Shown piece by piece: positions 17,301-26,385 of a stretch of DNA of 64,000 bases. The stretch is taken from the NCBI RefSeq assembly GCF_016093545.1, contig NZ_JADKYX010000002.1, forward strand, positions 62,001 through 126,000, read 5' to 3'. Position 1 is the stretch's first letter; each line of letters opens with the position of its first letter. Made by a program: the position numbers and the translations under genes. This stretch comes from Massilia rhizosphaerae (GTDB lineage: Bacteria > Pseudomonadota > Gammaproteobacteria > Burkholderiales > Burkholderiaceae_D). A model generated the notes under the pieces. It saw only the letters and a program-made list of their open reading frames with translations, made no database searches and was not told the DNA's origin.

Positions 17301-19900
17301 CAGGCGGCGAAGTCGTCGGCCAGCGTGCGCACCAGCGCCTCGGTTTCGCCGAGGTAGATGTTATACAGCGGCAGCGGGATCTCCAGGTCGCCCACGCGCC
17401 GCATGTTCCCTTCCGATACGGGGAACGCCAGCACGTTGTCCGGCAGCTCCTCCGGCGACAGGGCCGGCAGCGGCGCGGGCGGCTCCTCCGGCGCGACGTC
17501 GAAGCCGGCGGCGGGCTCGATCGGTTCGGGCGGCGCGCCTGCCGGCTGCGCCGCTTCGTCTTCCGCCAGTCCGGCCGCGGCCGCGGCGTCGAACGCGCCG
17601 ACCGTCTCCGGCGCCAGCTCGGCCGGCGCATCGACAGCCGGCACTTCCTGCACTTCCGGCACGTCCGGCACCGACGCTTCCGGCGCGGACTCCGTCACCG
17701 CGAACGGCCCGCCGTCCTGCACGCGCGCGGCGGCGCGCACGAGCGCATCGCCGTCGCGCCGCGATCCGCCCGCGGCCAGTTCGTCGACCCAGGCCGCCAG
17801 CTCCGCGTGCGCATGCGCGAGCAGCGCCAGCAGGTCGGACGTGGCGGCGCGCGCTTCGGCGAGCCACAGGTTCATGACTTTTTCGATGGCGGCGGCGGCC
17901 CCGGCGAACTGCTCCAGGCCGACCATGCGGCTGCTGCCCTTGAGCGTGTGGAAGCCGCGGCGCAGGCGGGTCAACGTGTCCTGGTCGGCCGGAGCTGCCG
18001 TGGCGAGCGGCAGCGCACGCCCGACGACGTCCAGCACATCGCGCGCCTCGCCGATGAAGATCTCCAGCAGTTCCGCTTCGACGGCATCGTCCGCCGCCGG
18101 CGCGGGTTCCGGCACCGGCGCGGGTTCCGGCGGCGCCGCCTCGGCCGGCGCTGCTTCGGCCTGCGCGGCGGGTGCCTGTCCTTCGATCGGCAGTTCGTGG
18201 AACAGGCCAGGGGCGGCGTCGAAGCGGAAGCGCTTGCGCGCGCCGTCGACGTTCTGGGCCAGCGCGTCCGTGAAGAAGCCGAGCGCGCCGATGTTGCGGG
18301 CCAGGTTGTCCAGCACGGCGCCGCGCGTCGCGGCGTCCGGTTGCGTGTCGATGAGACTGCGCACGCGGGCACGCACGTGGTCGACCGCCTGCGTGGCCTG
18401 GTCCTGGTCGAGGATGGCAAGCGCGCCCCGCAGCTGGTGCAGCAGCGGGTCGACCTGTTCCAGCGACGCGACGCGCGCCGGGTCTTCGTAGTAGTCGTCG
18501 ATGAGCTTTTCGACCTGGCGCAGGCCCGTGCGGATTTCGCCCGCCAGCACGGCCACGGTCTGGCCCTGCTGCAGTTCGCGCGCCAGTTCGCCGTGCCAGG
18601 CCGGCGCGTCCGGCGGGGTCGCGCCGTGCGCCAGCGCGAGCAGGCGCTGGCCGACGGCTTCCGCATGCTGGCCGAAGTCCTCGGGCAGCTGGCGCACCTG
18701 GTCCAGGCCGTGCTCGACGAACAGCATGGCCTCGGCCATTTCGAGGCTGAACTGGTCGCTGCGGTGGCCCGCCATCGATTCGCTCGCGGCCTGGCCCAGT
18801 TCGCGCAGCAGGTTCGCCAGCGCCGGGGCGCCCAGCTTCTCGCTGGCGCCGGCCAGCTTGGCCAGGGCGTCGTTGAAGCCGCCGTCCGTCGCGTCGCCGC
18901 CTTCCGACGCCACGCGGTCCCAGCCCTGCTTGGTCTCGATCAGCGCTTCCTTGGCATCCTTGAGGACGTCCGGGTCGACGCGGCCGTAGCGGCGCTCCAG
19001 GTAATCGGGCGGCACCTGGCCGCCGACGCGGTAGGCGTCGCGCAACTGGCGGGCCGCGGGCGCCGGCTCGGGCGCGGCGGCGATGAAGAACAGCGCGTCG
19101 CGCAGCAGCGCCTCCGGCAGTTCGGCATGTCCCTGCGCCTGGCGGCGCAGCTGCAGGTTGATCTGGCCGAACAGCTGTTTCACGTACAGGTCGGGCGCCG
19201 CCTGGCCGCTCGCGACGAGGTCGGCGACGGCCTGCAGCGCCAGCCAGAACGCATGGGCCTCCGCCTGCGGCTGGCCGTCCACGACGGGTGCCAGCGCATC
19301 GCGCATGGCGCCGGCCTGCGCCCGCTGGGCATCGGCGTCGGCGCTGCGCAGGAACGGCAGCAAGGCCTTTTCGAACGCGGCGCGGGTCGCGGCGTAGTCC
19401 GGACTGGGGCCGGCGCCGCCCTCCGGCAACAAGGCCGGAGCCAGGTCCAGCTCGAGCATCTGGCCCGGATGCACGCGCTCCACGCCCAGCATTTCCTGCA
19501 GCGCGCGGTAATACGGGAACAGCCGCACCGGCTGCGGTGCGGCGCCGTCCAGCAATTCTTCCAGGTATTCGACGAGCGCGCGGTAGGCCTCGCCGACGAC
19601 GCCGGCCCGGTCGGCGTCCAGCGCCGGCGCGCCGTCCTTGAAGCGGTCGATGACCTGCTCGGCCGCCTCGCTGATGCGCAGGACGCCGGCGACGTCGACC
19701 ATCTGCAGCGCGCCGTGGGCCTGGTGCAGGTGCGACTTGGCGTGCAGCAGCAGCGTCGGCTGCGCGTCGGGGCTGCGGCCGGCCGCGTCCCGCAATGCCT
19801 TGGCGGAGCGCTCGAGGGCATCACGGATTTCCCCGATGACCCAGGACAGTGGGCCGGTGTCGAAAGGCGGTGCGGCGGACGCGTGCGAAAACTGGGTCAT
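14384..19900 (-). CDS. chpA: ChpA/PilL-type hybrid CheA kinase with multiple Hpt domains and C-terminal receiver
   Basis: 1838-residue chemosensory kinase controlling twitching and surface responses through type IV pili. In order: degenerate N-terminal Hpt-like modules, then three Hpt domains with intact histidines at His651 (HTLKGSSRMVG), His884 (HTLGGTSATVG) and His1154 (HTVKGSARMAG), separated by Pro/Glu/Ala-rich linkers; a dimerisation helix; HATPase with HLLRNAIVHGIE and GRGVGMDVV; a CheW-like domain; and a receiver with phospho-acceptor Asp1766 (LMLVDIEMPRMDG). P. aeruginosa ChpA is longer and has more transfer domains. Last gene of pilG-pilH-pilI-pilJ-chpA, 18 bases after pilJ. The long rightward open frame on the opposite strand is a composition shadow. 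Confidence 0.94.
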   Translation of the reverse strand: MTQFSHASAAPPFDTGPLSWVIGEIRDALERSAKALRDAAGRSPDAQPTLLLHAKSHLHQAHGALQMVDVAGVLRISEAAEQVIDRFKDGAPALDADRAGVVGEAYRALVEYLEELLDGAAPQPVRLFPYYRALQEMLGVERVHPGQMLELDLAPALLPEGGAGPSPDYAATRAAFEKALLPFLRSADADAQRAQAGAMRDALAPVVDGQPQAEAHAFWLALQAVADLVASGQAAPDLYVKQLFGQINLQLRRQAQGHAELPEALLRDALFFIAAAPEPAPAARQLRDAYRVGGQVPPDYLERRYGRVDPDVLKDAKEALIETKQGWDRVASEGGDATDGGFNDALAKLAGASEKLGAPALANLLRELGQAASESMAGHRSDQFSLEMAEAMLFVEHGLDQVRQLPEDFGQHAEAVGQRLLALAHGATPPDAPAWHGELARELQQGQTVAVLAGEIRTGLRQVEKLIDDYYEDPARVASLEQVDPLLHQLRGALAILDQDQATQAVDHVRARVRSLIDTQPDAATRGAVLDNLARNIGALGFFTDALAQNVDGARKRFRFDAAPGLFHELPIEGQAPAAQAEAAPAEAAPPEPAPVPEPAPAADDAVEAELLEIFIGEARDVLDVVGRALPLATAAPADQDTLTRLRRGFHTLKGSSRMVGLEQFAGAAAAIEKVMNLWLAEARAATSDLLALLAHAHAELAAWVDELAAGGSRRDGDALVRAAARVQDGGPFAVTESAPEASVPDVPEVQEVPAVDAPAELAPETVGAFDAAAAAGLAEDEAAQPAGAPPEPIEPAAGFDVAPEEPPAPLPALSPEELPDNVLAFPVSEGNMRRVGDLEIPLPLYNIYLGETEALVRTLADDFAAWRAEPLRAVTPQALKAAHTLGGTSATVGFNALRELAVALEEALQVAVSPLQGAQFDLLEETVERVRVMLQVFALGELAPAQPELLARLEALRDELGKVRADAVFADADTELAQRLDALFAATYASILADPPLAPSTPALPASTELAPRAPAPRQDDPAVNAVDDLFDSYFDDPFAAPTLEQAEPAPAPAPAQPDAGDVIDVDALFDLPPAAPEPEPEPEPQPVAEPEPEPEPALATEPVFVDELDPDLLPVFMEEAADLLPQIGNGLRQWQQNPADAAVAQGLLRALHTVKGSARMAGAMRLGQHTHALETQIENMLHAGTTNPAAFDELLANYDQAQLLFEQLQQPAGPAQHEAPVPAAPEPLGAAPADEQAARAPLVRVRADILDRLVNQAGEVSITRSKLETQVGALKGMLSDFADNLANLRRQLREVEVQAESQIASRLSISGEREFDPLEFDRFTRLQELTRMMAESVNDVGSFHEGLARTAEAAADDLAAQSRLTRELQRDLMRVRMVPFASLSERLFRVARQTAKETDKRVNLDIRGGGVEIDRSVLERMAAPFEHLLRNAIVHGIEARAARVAAGKPETGELLVQVSQQGNEVEIRFADDGAGLDLARIRAKAAALGLLAEGEDVSDQDAAELVFEPGFSTADTLTELAGRGVGMDVVRSEARALGGRVDVETTRGSGAAFAIHLPLTLAVTQVVLVASGARTHALPAVLVEQVLQVREADLDAAFEAGAINVHGESIPLHYLPALLHEPGSAGGQRSSPVLVLKSGNTRLALRVDEVLGNREVVIKNIGPQLARMPGIAGATVLGSGEIVLILDPVQMAGQGARPGRAPAAPAEPAPARIATIMVVDDSLTVRKVTQRLLEREGYRVLLAKDGVDALEQMQETRPDLMLVDIEMPRMDGFDLTRHVRGDAATQALPIIMITSRTADKHRNVALGLGVDAYFGKPFQEDALLAAITGLLEARAS

Positions 19901-19918
19901 GTGAATACAGTCAGGGGC

Positions 19919-22294
19919 TCAGGCGGCGACGCGGAAGCGCGACACCGAATTCTTCAATTCCTGCGCGAGCTCCGCCAGCTGCCGGATCGACTGCGCCGTC
20001 TGCTGCGTGCCGCCCTGTGCCTGTTCGGTGATCGCGAGGATGTGCTGCATATTATGCGCCACACCGTTGGCGGACGTCGCCTGCAGGCCCGCCGCGACGG
20101 CCATCCCCTGGATCAGTTCCGCGAGCCGGTTCGACACGCGCGAGATGTCCGCCAGCGCCGCGCCGGCCGCGTCGGTCACGCGCGCGCCCTCGACGACGCC
20201 CTGGGTCGACTTTTCCATCGCCGCCACGGCGTCGTGCGTATCGGTCTGGATGGTGCGCACCAGCGCGCCGATCTGCTTGGCCGCATCGCCCGACCGTTCC
20301 GCCAGCCGCTGCACCTCTTCCGCCACGACCGAGAAGCCGCGCCCCGCCTCGCCGGCCGATGCGGCCTGGATCGCCGCGTTCAGCGCCAGCACGTTGGTCT
20401 GTTCCGTGATGTCGGAAATGAGCTCGGTGATCTCGCCGATCTCCTGCGACGATTCGCCCAGGCGCTTGATGCGCTTCGAGGTTTCCTGGATCTGCTCGCG
20501 GATCTCGCCCATGCCGCGGATGGCGTTCTGCACCGCCGTCGCGCCCTGCTCCGCCGCCGCCACCGACTGGCGCGCCACCTCGGCCGATTCCTTCGCGGAG
20601 CTGGACACCTCGGTGATCTCGCCCGCCATGCGCAGCATCGTGGCCGACGTGTCCTGGATCTCGCGCGCCTGCTGGCCCGCCGCGACGAGCAGCCGGCTGG
20701 ACACCTGCTGCGCGTCGTTCGACGCCTGCGTCACCTTTTCCGCCGTGGCGATCACGCGCACGACGAGGCCGCGCAGCTCTTCCACCGTGTAGTTGACGGA
20801 GTCGGCGATGGCGCCCGTGATGTCTTCGGACACGGTGGCGTAGACCGTCAGGTCGCCGTCCGCCACTTCCTGCAGTTCGTTCATCAGGCGCAGGATCGCG
20901 GCCTGGTTCTGGTCGTTGGTGGCCTTGGCTTCCTCTTCCTTGGCCTGGGCCAGCAGGCGCATCGCCTCCGCTTCCTGGCGCCGCGCGTCGGCGCCGCGCG
21001 TGCGGTTGCGCGAATCCTGCAGCATCACGCGCGAGATGCTGCCGGCCGTGACGAGGGTGAAGATCGACGCGGCGACGAGCAGCCAGAACCAGCCGTTCGT
21101 GCTGCCTTCGCCGCCGCGGAACGACGCCTGCAGGTCGGTCAGCTGGCGGCGCAGCGCCTCGTTGTCGCGGAAGATGGTCTGCTCGGCGGCCTTGGCGGCC
21201 GTCATGTCGGACAGCTTGTCCAGGAAGGTCGCGATCAGCTTCTGGCAGATGTCGAATTTCGACCGCACTTCCTGCAGCTTGGCACGCAGCGCCGGATCGC
21301 GCAGCGGGGCCAGGCCCAGCGCGGTGCTGCCGTTCAGCAGGCCGTCGACAGTGGCGCGGAACGTGGTCGTGTCGCGGCCCATCTGGAATGCGGTCTCGGG
21401 GCGGATGCCGCCCGAGGTCAGGAATTCGCTGGCGCTGCGCGACAGGCGCTGCGTCAGCATCATCATGCGGCCCAGCGCCGCCAGTTCGCGCGCGCTGCCG
21501 CCGCGCGCCGTGCGCTCGGTGAGGATGTCTTCCGTCAGCGCCAGCATGTCCGGCGCCAGGATGTCGAGCTGCTTGAGGTTCTGGTCGAAGGCGATCAGTT
21601 CCGGCTTCATCTTGAGGATGCTGGCGGCGGCCGCGTCGGACACGTGCCACTTCTTGCGCACCGTGACCAGCTGGGCGGCGAGGTCGCCGCCCGACGCCGG
21701 GATCGCATCGCCGTTGAAGTCGCCGCCGTGCGCCAGCAGGTCGAGGTCGCGCGACAGGGCGATGCGGCTGTCCTGCAGCTGCGTGAAGGCGTCCGGCACG
21801 CCCTGCATCGCGTTCGGCGCGGCCTTGCCCACGCGCTGCGAGTGCATCAGCGCTTCGCTGGCGATCTGGGTCTGGCTGCTGGCGATCGCGCCGCTGCCGG
21901 CATTGCGCCACAGCGACAGCAGGGTGATGAGAATGCCGATGACGAAGGCGACGAGCAGGATGCGCAACTGGCGCGGCAGCGACAAATGGCCGATCAGCGG
22001 CAGGCGCAGGTCGTCGTCGCCGCCGGCCGCGGCGGCGGCCGCGTTCGCCGCGGTGCGCTGCCGGCGTCGCGCCAGCTGGCCCAGGCGCAGCGCCGCGTCA
22101 TCCGCGGAACCCGTCGGTGCCGTGCCGCTGACCGGGCCCGCCGGGACCGGCGGCGGCACCGCCGGCAGCGTGCCGGGGCCGAACTGCGTGTCGGGCGAGG
22201 CCAGCACAGTGCCGGCCTCGCCGTCGCGCGCCTGCGCATCGCCGCCCCCGCTCTTGGGGAAGAAATTCATCGACAGTTTGGATGCGAATCCCAT
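19919..22294 (-). CDS. pilJ: Type IV pilus methyl-accepting chemoreceptor PilJ
   Basis: 791-residue transmembrane chemoreceptor feeding the Chp kinase. After a roughly 100-residue cytoplasmic N-terminus there are a first membrane segment ([15 protein letters not shown]), a PilJ-type periplasmic domain rich in helices, a second membrane segment ([17 protein letters not shown]), HAMP-like sequence, and a signalling domain whose hairpin tip reads [20 protein letters not shown]. The Pro/Gly-rich N-terminal extension before TM1 is longer than in P. aeruginosa PilJ. It lies between pilI and chpA. Confidence 0.93.
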   Translation of the reverse strand: MGFASKLSMNFFPKSGGGDAQARDGEAGTVLASPDTQFGPGTLPAVPPPVPAGPVSGTAPTGSADDAALRLGQLARRRQRTAANAAAAAAGGDDDLRLPLIGHLSLPRQLRILLVAFVIGILITLLSLWRNAGSGAIASSQTQIASEALMHSQRVGKAAPNAMQGVPDAFTQLQDSRIALSRDLDLLAHGGDFNGDAIPASGGDLAAQLVTVRKKWHVSDAAAASILKMKPELIAFDQNLKQLDILAPDMLALTEDILTERTARGGSARELAALGRMMMLTQRLSRSASEFLTSGGIRPETAFQMGRDTTTFRATVDGLLNGSTALGLAPLRDPALRAKLQEVRSKFDICQKLIATFLDKLSDMTAAKAAEQTIFRDNEALRRQLTDLQASFRGGEGSTNGWFWLLVAASIFTLVTAGSISRVMLQDSRNRTRGADARRQEAEAMRLLAQAKEEEAKATNDQNQAAILRLMNELQEVADGDLTVYATVSEDITGAIADSVNYTVEELRGLVVRVIATAEKVTQASNDAQQVSSRLLVAAGQQAREIQDTSATMLRMAGEITEVSSSAKESAEVARQSVAAAEQGATAVQNAIRGMGEIREQIQETSKRIKRLGESSQEIGEITELISDITEQTNVLALNAAIQAASAGEAGRGFSVVAEEVQRLAERSGDAAKQIGALVRTIQTDTHDAVAAMEKSTQGVVEGARVTDAAGAALADISRVSNRLAELIQGMAVAAGLQATSANGVAHNMQHILAITEQAQGGTQQTAQSIRQLAELAQELKNSVSRFRVAA

Positions 22295-22344
22295 GCCAGC
22301 TCCAGTGCAAAACCTGTTGTGATTGATTTACTTACCCGGACTAC

Positions 22345-22872
22345 CTAGCGCGCGACCTGCAGGAACCGTTCCTCGCGCGCGAGGGCGGCCAGCGACAGCG
22401 GCGTCCATTCCAGCCCTTCCGCGTCGCGCAGGCGGCCTTCCAGCGGCGCCATGTCGGCCGCGTGGCGCAGGCCCACGACGCGCCCGACCAGCAGGGCGCA
22501 GGGAAAACCGAGGCTCGGGGCGAACGTCACGAGACGCGCGCCCGCGGCCGGGAGCCCGTGCGCGGGGCCGTCCGGATCGAGGTAGCGCGCCAGGTCGACG
22601 ACGCCCAGCAGGCTGCCGCGGACGTTGGCGAGGCCGAGATACCACGGCTGCGTGAGCGGCACCGCGGCCAGCGCCGGCAGCGGCACGATCTCGCCGGCTT
22701 CGACGAGGTCCAGCAGATAGCGCGCGCCGCCGATCTCCACGCCCAGCTGGTGCGCGCGCGCGCCGCTGCTCGTGCGCGCGGCCTGCATGCGCTCGAGCAG
22801 CTGTTCCTGGTACTGGCGCAGGCGGGCGCGCCGCGCCGCGCCTTTCTGTCCGCCGGCGTCGCTGGCGTTCAT
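22345..22872 (-). CDS. pilI: CheW-like adaptor PilI
   Basis: CheW-domain protein of 175 residues that couples PilJ to ChpA. The N-terminal third is a basic helix with a run of Gln/Arg; the CheW fold follows (GARYLLDLVEAGEIVPLP, LGLANVRGSLLGVVDLARYL, FPCALLVGRVVGLRH). Its start follows the pilH stop by one base, so the two are translationally linked. The identification rests on domain plus operon position. Confidence 0.9.
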   Translation of the reverse strand: MNASDAGGQKGAARRARLRQYQEQLLERMQAARTSSGARAHQLGVEIGGARYLLDLVEAGEIVPLPALAAVPLTQPWYLGLANVRGSLLGVVDLARYLDPDGPAHGLPAAGARLVTFAPSLGFPCALLVGRVVGLRHAADMAPLEGRLRDAEGLEWTPLSLAALAREERFLQVAR

Positions 22873-22873
22873 G

Positions 22874-23242
22874 TCAGGCGCCGAGCGTGGCGATCGTGGC
22901 CAGCAGCTTGACCGGGTCGACCGGCTTGACGAAATAATCCTTCGCGCCCTGACGCATGCCCCAGATGCGGTCGGTTTCCTGGTTCTTGCTGCTGCAGATG
23001 ATGACGGGCACGGACGCCAGCTCCGGGTCGCGCGCGATCGCGCGCGTCACCTGGAAACCGTTCGCGCCGGGCATGACGACGTCCATCAGGATCAGTTCCG
23101 GCCGGTCGGCGCGGATCTTGGCCAGCGCCTCCTCGCCGTTGTCGGCGGTCGTCACGGTAAAGCCGTTGCGCACGAGGATGTCGGTCAGGTAATAGCGTTC
23201 CGTCGGGGAATCGTCGACGATCAGGATTTTTTGTATGGCCAC
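22874..23242 (-). CDS. pilH: Response regulator PilH
   Basis: Single-domain CheY-like receiver of 122 residues: acidic pocket Asp10-Asp11 ([12 protein letters not shown]), phospho-acceptor Asp54 ([13 protein letters not shown]), the switch Ser in VIICSSKNQ and Lys in YFVKPVD. In the P. aeruginosa Chp system PilH helps regulate twitching and cAMP signalling. It sits 21 bases after pilG. Assignment as PilH rather than PilG follows the order and the TERYYL motif. Confidence 0.92.
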   Translation of the reverse strand: MAIQKILIVDDSPTERYYLTDILVRNGFTVTTADNGEEALAKIRADRPELILMDVVMPGANGFQVTRAIARDPELASVPVIICSSKNQETDRIWGMRQGAKDYFVKPVDPVKLLATIATLGA

Positions 23243-23263
23243 GGTGGGCTCCGCATCGTTGGG

Positions 23264-23659
23264 TCAAGCCGCGGCGCCGCCCTGCGCATGGTCGCGCACG
23301 GCCGCCAGCAGGCTGTCTTTGGAAAAAGGTTTGGTCAGGTAGGCGCTCGAGCCCACCATCGCGCCGCGCGCGCGGTCGAACAGGCCGTCCTTCGAGGACA
23401 GCATGATGACCGGCGTGGCATGGAATTTCGCGCTCTTCTTGATCAGCGCGCAGGTCTGGTAGCCGTCCAGGCGCGGCATCAGGATGTCGCAGAATACCAG
23501 CGCCGGCTGGTGGTCGTTGATCTTGGCCAGCGCGTCGAAGCCATCCTCGGCCAGCACCACCCGGTAGCCGGCCTGCGTCAGGAATATCTCGGCGGACCGA
23601 CGAATCGTGCTGCTGTCGTCGATCACCATGATCGTCAAGCCTGTCGGTTGCGTCGTCAT
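23264..23659 (-). CDS. pilG: Response regulator PilG
   Basis: Single-domain receiver of 131 residues with acidic pair at 14-15 (VIDDSSTIRRSAE), phospho-acceptor Asp58 (LVFCDILMPRLDG), the switch Ser in VIMLSSKDG and Lys in YLTKPFSK. PilG acts as an output of ChpA promoting pilus extension in Pseudomonas. First gene of the pil-chp run, about 160 bases after a rubredoxin gene, which leaves room for a promoter. Confidence 0.92.
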   Translation of the reverse strand: MTTQPTGLTIMVIDDSSTIRRSAEIFLTQAGYRVVLAEDGFDALAKINDHQPALVFCDILMPRLDGYQTCALIKKSAKFHATPVIMLSSKDGLFDRARGAMVGSSAYLTKPFSKDSLLAAVRDHAQGGAAA

Positions 23660-23819
23660 ATTCGTTTCACTTCAGCATGAACCCGCAAGATAGCATAGGG
23701 TCTGGGCCTTGTGCATGAAGTGTTGCGATGCGTCAACTAACCGGTACGCGCTTCATTGAATGAATGACATGAAACATTGGCGGGACGTTATCACCTGTGA
23801 TCGAGCGGCAAACAAAAGC

Positions 23820-24005
23820 TCAGATTGCCGTCATTTCGAAATCGTCCTTGCGCGCGCCGCATTCCGGGCACGTCCAGTTCATCGGGACGTCGGCCCAGCG
23901 GGTGCCCGGCGGGATGCCGTCGTCCGGCGCGCCGGCGGCTTCGTCGTAGACCCAGCCGCAAATCAGGCACATCCAGGTCTGATACACCTGTGTTTCAGTA
24001 CTCAC
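23820..24005 (-). CDS. Rubredoxin
   Basis: Small one-iron electron carrier of 61 residues. The four cysteine ligands are visible in two knuckles: Cys13-x2-Cys16 (MCLICGWVYDE) and Cys46-x2-Cys49 (WTCPECGARK). The spacing is that of classic rubredoxins. It is immediately upstream of pilG on the same strand and divergent from thiD; rubredoxin next to pilG is a recurring arrangement in betaproteobacteria, but a functional link to pili is not established. Redox partner unknown. Confidence 0.95.
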   Translation of the reverse strand: MSTETQVYQTWMCLICGWVYDEAAGAPDDGIPPGTRWADVPMNWTCPECGARKDDFEMTAI

Positions 24006-24088
24006 GTTCGATTCCTCTTTTCAGTTCAGTGTTAGCCTAACGGTCCCCATCAGATAAAATGGGCGGGAGCTATCTTATTCTACCCGCT

Positions 24089-24910
24089 GTGCAAAACCAA
24101 CCGTCTCCACTCATCCTCACGTTCGGGCCCGCGGACCCGGTCGGGGCAATGGGCATCCAGTCCGACGTAACCGTCTTCGCCATGCATGGTTGCCACGCCC
24201 TGTCGGTCGTCACCGCCCTGCTCGTGGCCGATTCGGCGCGCGTCGACGACGTCCAGCCCACCGACCACGCCTTCGTCGTCGAACAGGCGCGCATGCTGCT
24301 CGAGGACATGCCGGTGGCCGCCATCAAGGTCGGTACGATGGCCAGCCTGGAACAGATCGCCGCGATCGCGGAAATCGTGTCCGACTACGCCGACGTGCCC
24401 CTCGTGCTCGATCCGTTCACGTCGTCGCTGCCGGATTGCGGCACGCGCGACGACGACATGATGACCCTCATTCATCAACTGCTCGTGCCGCAGGCCAGCC
24501 TGTTCATGCTGTCGCAGCCGGAACTGGCGCGCTTCGCCGACTGCTGGCGCGACCCGGCCAGCTCCGCCACCGTCGCCGAGGACGCGGCGGACCTGACCGG
24601 CATCGGCTGCGGCCATGTGCTCGTGACGGGCATCGGCGGCGGCGACGGCACCCGTTGCAACGAGTTGTACGACGGGGACGGCCTCGCCACCGCCCTGCCG
24701 TGGTCGCAGCACCTGCCCGGCCCGTTCGTCGGCGCCGGCAACACGCTGTCGGCCGCGCTGGCGGCGCGCATGGCGCACGGCGCCGCTGCCGGGGACGCGC
24801 TGCCCGGGGCCCAGGAATACGTCACCGGCGCACTCGCCCACGCCTGCCGCTTCGGCATGGGCCGGCTCATTCCGAACAAGATCTTCCGCGCCCCCGGCGC
24901 GGCCACCTGA
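24089..24910 (+). CDS. thiD: Hydroxymethylpyrimidine/phosphomethylpyrimidine kinase (ThiD family)
   Basis: Ribokinase-fold kinase expected to phosphorylate HMP and HMP-P in thiamine synthesis. The N-terminus PLILTFGPADPVGAMGIQSDV corresponds to the HMP-binding GxDxxGGAGIQAD motif of ThiD but deviates from it; the C-terminal catalytic loop reads PFVGAGNTLSAALAA, where classic ThiD has GTGCT: here GAGN replaces GxGD/C. The frame is open to an ATG at 24059, but the family begins just before PLILTFG, and a TAAAAT -10-like box overlaps that ATG, so GTG at 24089 is preferred. One-base spacing to hemL suggests a two-gene operon. The atypical catalytic loop makes activity uncertain. Confidence 0.8.
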   Translation: MQNQPSPLILTFGPADPVGAMGIQSDVTVFAMHGCHALSVVTALLVADSARVDDVQPTDHAFVVEQARMLLEDMPVAAIKVGTMASLEQIAAIAEIVSDYADVPLVLDPFTSSLPDCGTRDDDMMTLIHQLLVPQASLFMLSQPELARFADCWRDPASSATVAEDAADLTGIGCGHVLVTGIGGGDGTRCNELYDGDGLATALPWSQHLPGPFVGAGNTLSAALAARMAHGAAAGDALPGAQEYVTGALAHACRFGMGRLIPNKIFRAPGAAT

Positions 24911-26224
24911 ATGCAAACCACCATGACCGCTACGTCCGACACCACCTCCCAGAACGACATCCTGTTCGCCCGCGCCCAGCAGACCACGCCGGGCGGCGTG
25001 AACTCGCCCGTGCGCGCCTTCCGCTCCGTCGGCGGCACGCCGCGCTTCATCACCCGCGCCGAAGGGCCGTACATCTGGGATGCGGACGACAAACGCTACA
25101 TCGACTACATCGGTTCCTGGGGCCCGGCCATCGTCGGCCACGCCCATCCGAAGGTCGTGAAAGCCGTGCAGGACGCGGCGGCGCAGGGCCTGTCGTTCGG
25201 CGCGCCGACCGAGGGCGAGATCGAGATCGCCGAGGAAATCTGCCGCCTCGTGCCGTCGATCGAGCAGGTGCGCCTCGTCTCGTCCGGCACGGAAGCGACG
25301 ATGAGCGCGCTGCGCCTGGCGCGCGGCGCCACCGGCCGTGACAAGATCGTCAAGTTCGAAGGCTGCTACCACGGCCACGCCGATTCGCTGCTCGTGAAGG
25401 CCGGCTCGGGCCTGCTCACGTTCGGCAACCCGACGTCGGCCGGCGTGCCGGAAGACTTCGTCAAGCACACCATCGTCCTCGACTACAACAACGTCCCGCA
25501 GCTGGAAGACGCGTTCGCCTCGATGGGCGACACCATTGCCTGCGTGATCGTGGAAGCCGTGGCCGGCAACATGAACCTGATCCGCGCGACGCCGGAATTC
25601 CTGCACCGCATGCGCGAACTGTGCACCGAGCATGGCGCCGTGCTGATCTTCGACGAGGTGATGTCGGGCTTCCGCGTCGGGCTCAAAGGGGCGCAGGCGC
25701 TGTACGGCATTACGCCGGACCTGACGGCGCTCGGCAAGGTCATCGGCGGCGGCATGCCCGTGGCCGCGTTCGGCGGCCGCGCCGACCTGATGCAGAAGAT
25801 GGCGCCGATCGGCCCCGTCTACCAGGCCGGCACGCTGTCCGGCAACCCGGTCGCCGTCGCGGCCGGCATGACGACGCTGAAGCTGATCCAGGAACCGGGC
25901 TTCTACGAGCACCTGACGGCGCAGACGGCGAAACTGGTCGAGGGCCTGACGGGCGCCGCGCGCGAAGCGGGCATCGCCTTCCGCGCGGATGCGGTCGGCG
26001 GCATGTTCGGCATGTATTTCGCGGACGCGATCCCGTCCAGCTACGGCCAGATGATGGCCGGCGACAAGGAGCGCTTCAACCGCTTCTTCCACGGCATGCT
26101 CGACGAAGGCGTGTACTTCGCCCCGGCCATGTTCGAGGCGGGCTTCGTGTCGGCCGCGCACGACGACGCCGTGATCGCGGCGACGGTCGACGCGGCCCGC
26201 CGCGTGTTCGCGCGCCTGGCTTAA
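24911..26224 (+). CDS. hemL: Glutamate-1-semialdehyde 2,1-aminomutase
   Basis: PLP enzyme converting glutamate-1-semialdehyde to 5-aminolevulinate, the C5 route to tetrapyrroles. The 437 residues include [26 protein letters not shown] (PLP phosphate cup), [12 protein letters not shown] (PLP ring Asp) and the Schiff-base lysine in [11 protein letters not shown] (Lys276), then GTLSGNP. The ATG directly follows the thiD stop. A betaproteobacterium using the C5 pathway is expected. Confidence 0.96.
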   Translation: MQTTMTATSDTTSQNDILFARAQQTTPGGVNSPVRAFRSVGGTPRFITRAEGPYIWDADDKRYIDYIGSWGPAIVGHAHPKVVKAVQDAAAQGLSFGAPTEGEIEIAEEICRLVPSIEQVRLVSSGTEATMSALRLARGATGRDKIVKFEGCYHGHADSLLVKAGSGLLTFGNPTSAGVPEDFVKHTIVLDYNNVPQLEDAFASMGDTIACVIVEAVAGNMNLIRATPEFLHRMRELCTEHGAVLIFDEVMSGFRVGLKGAQALYGITPDLTALGKVIGGGMPVAAFGGRADLMQKMAPIGPVYQAGTLSGNPVAVAAGMTTLKLIQEPGFYEHLTAQTAKLVEGLTGAAREAGIAFRADAVGGMFGMYFADAIPSSYGQMMAGDKERFNRFFHGMLDEGVYFAPAMFEAGFVSAAHDDAVIAATVDAARRVFARLA

Positions 26225-26254
26225 ACCAGGCTTATTTCTCGCTTTTGTTACCAA

Positions 26255-26279
26255 GGGGACACGTTCGCAACGTGTCCCC
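26255..26279. terminator. Perfect 11-bp palindrome after hemL (terminator or REP-like element)
   Basis: GGGGACACGTT (26255-26265), loop CGC, AACGTGTCCCC (26269-26279). A stable hairpin 31 bases after hemL with no U-tract on either strand. Could terminate hemL or be a dispersed repeat; only one copy lies in this window. Confidence 0.5.
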
Positions 26280-26385
26280 CATGCTACACTGCGCGCCAAT
26301 CATGGACCTTCCCCCTACTAACCCGATCGCCCCGGCGCGCTGATTTTCCGGCCGCGCGCCCGTTTTCATTCGCGCCAGGCCCAAC

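Noticed and set aside
14492..22348. 2618-codon open frame on the plus strand opposite chpA, pilJ and pilI
   Set aside because: It is antisense to well-recognised genes, Arg/Ala/Gln/Val-rich without domains, and follows from codon composition of GC-rich DNA.
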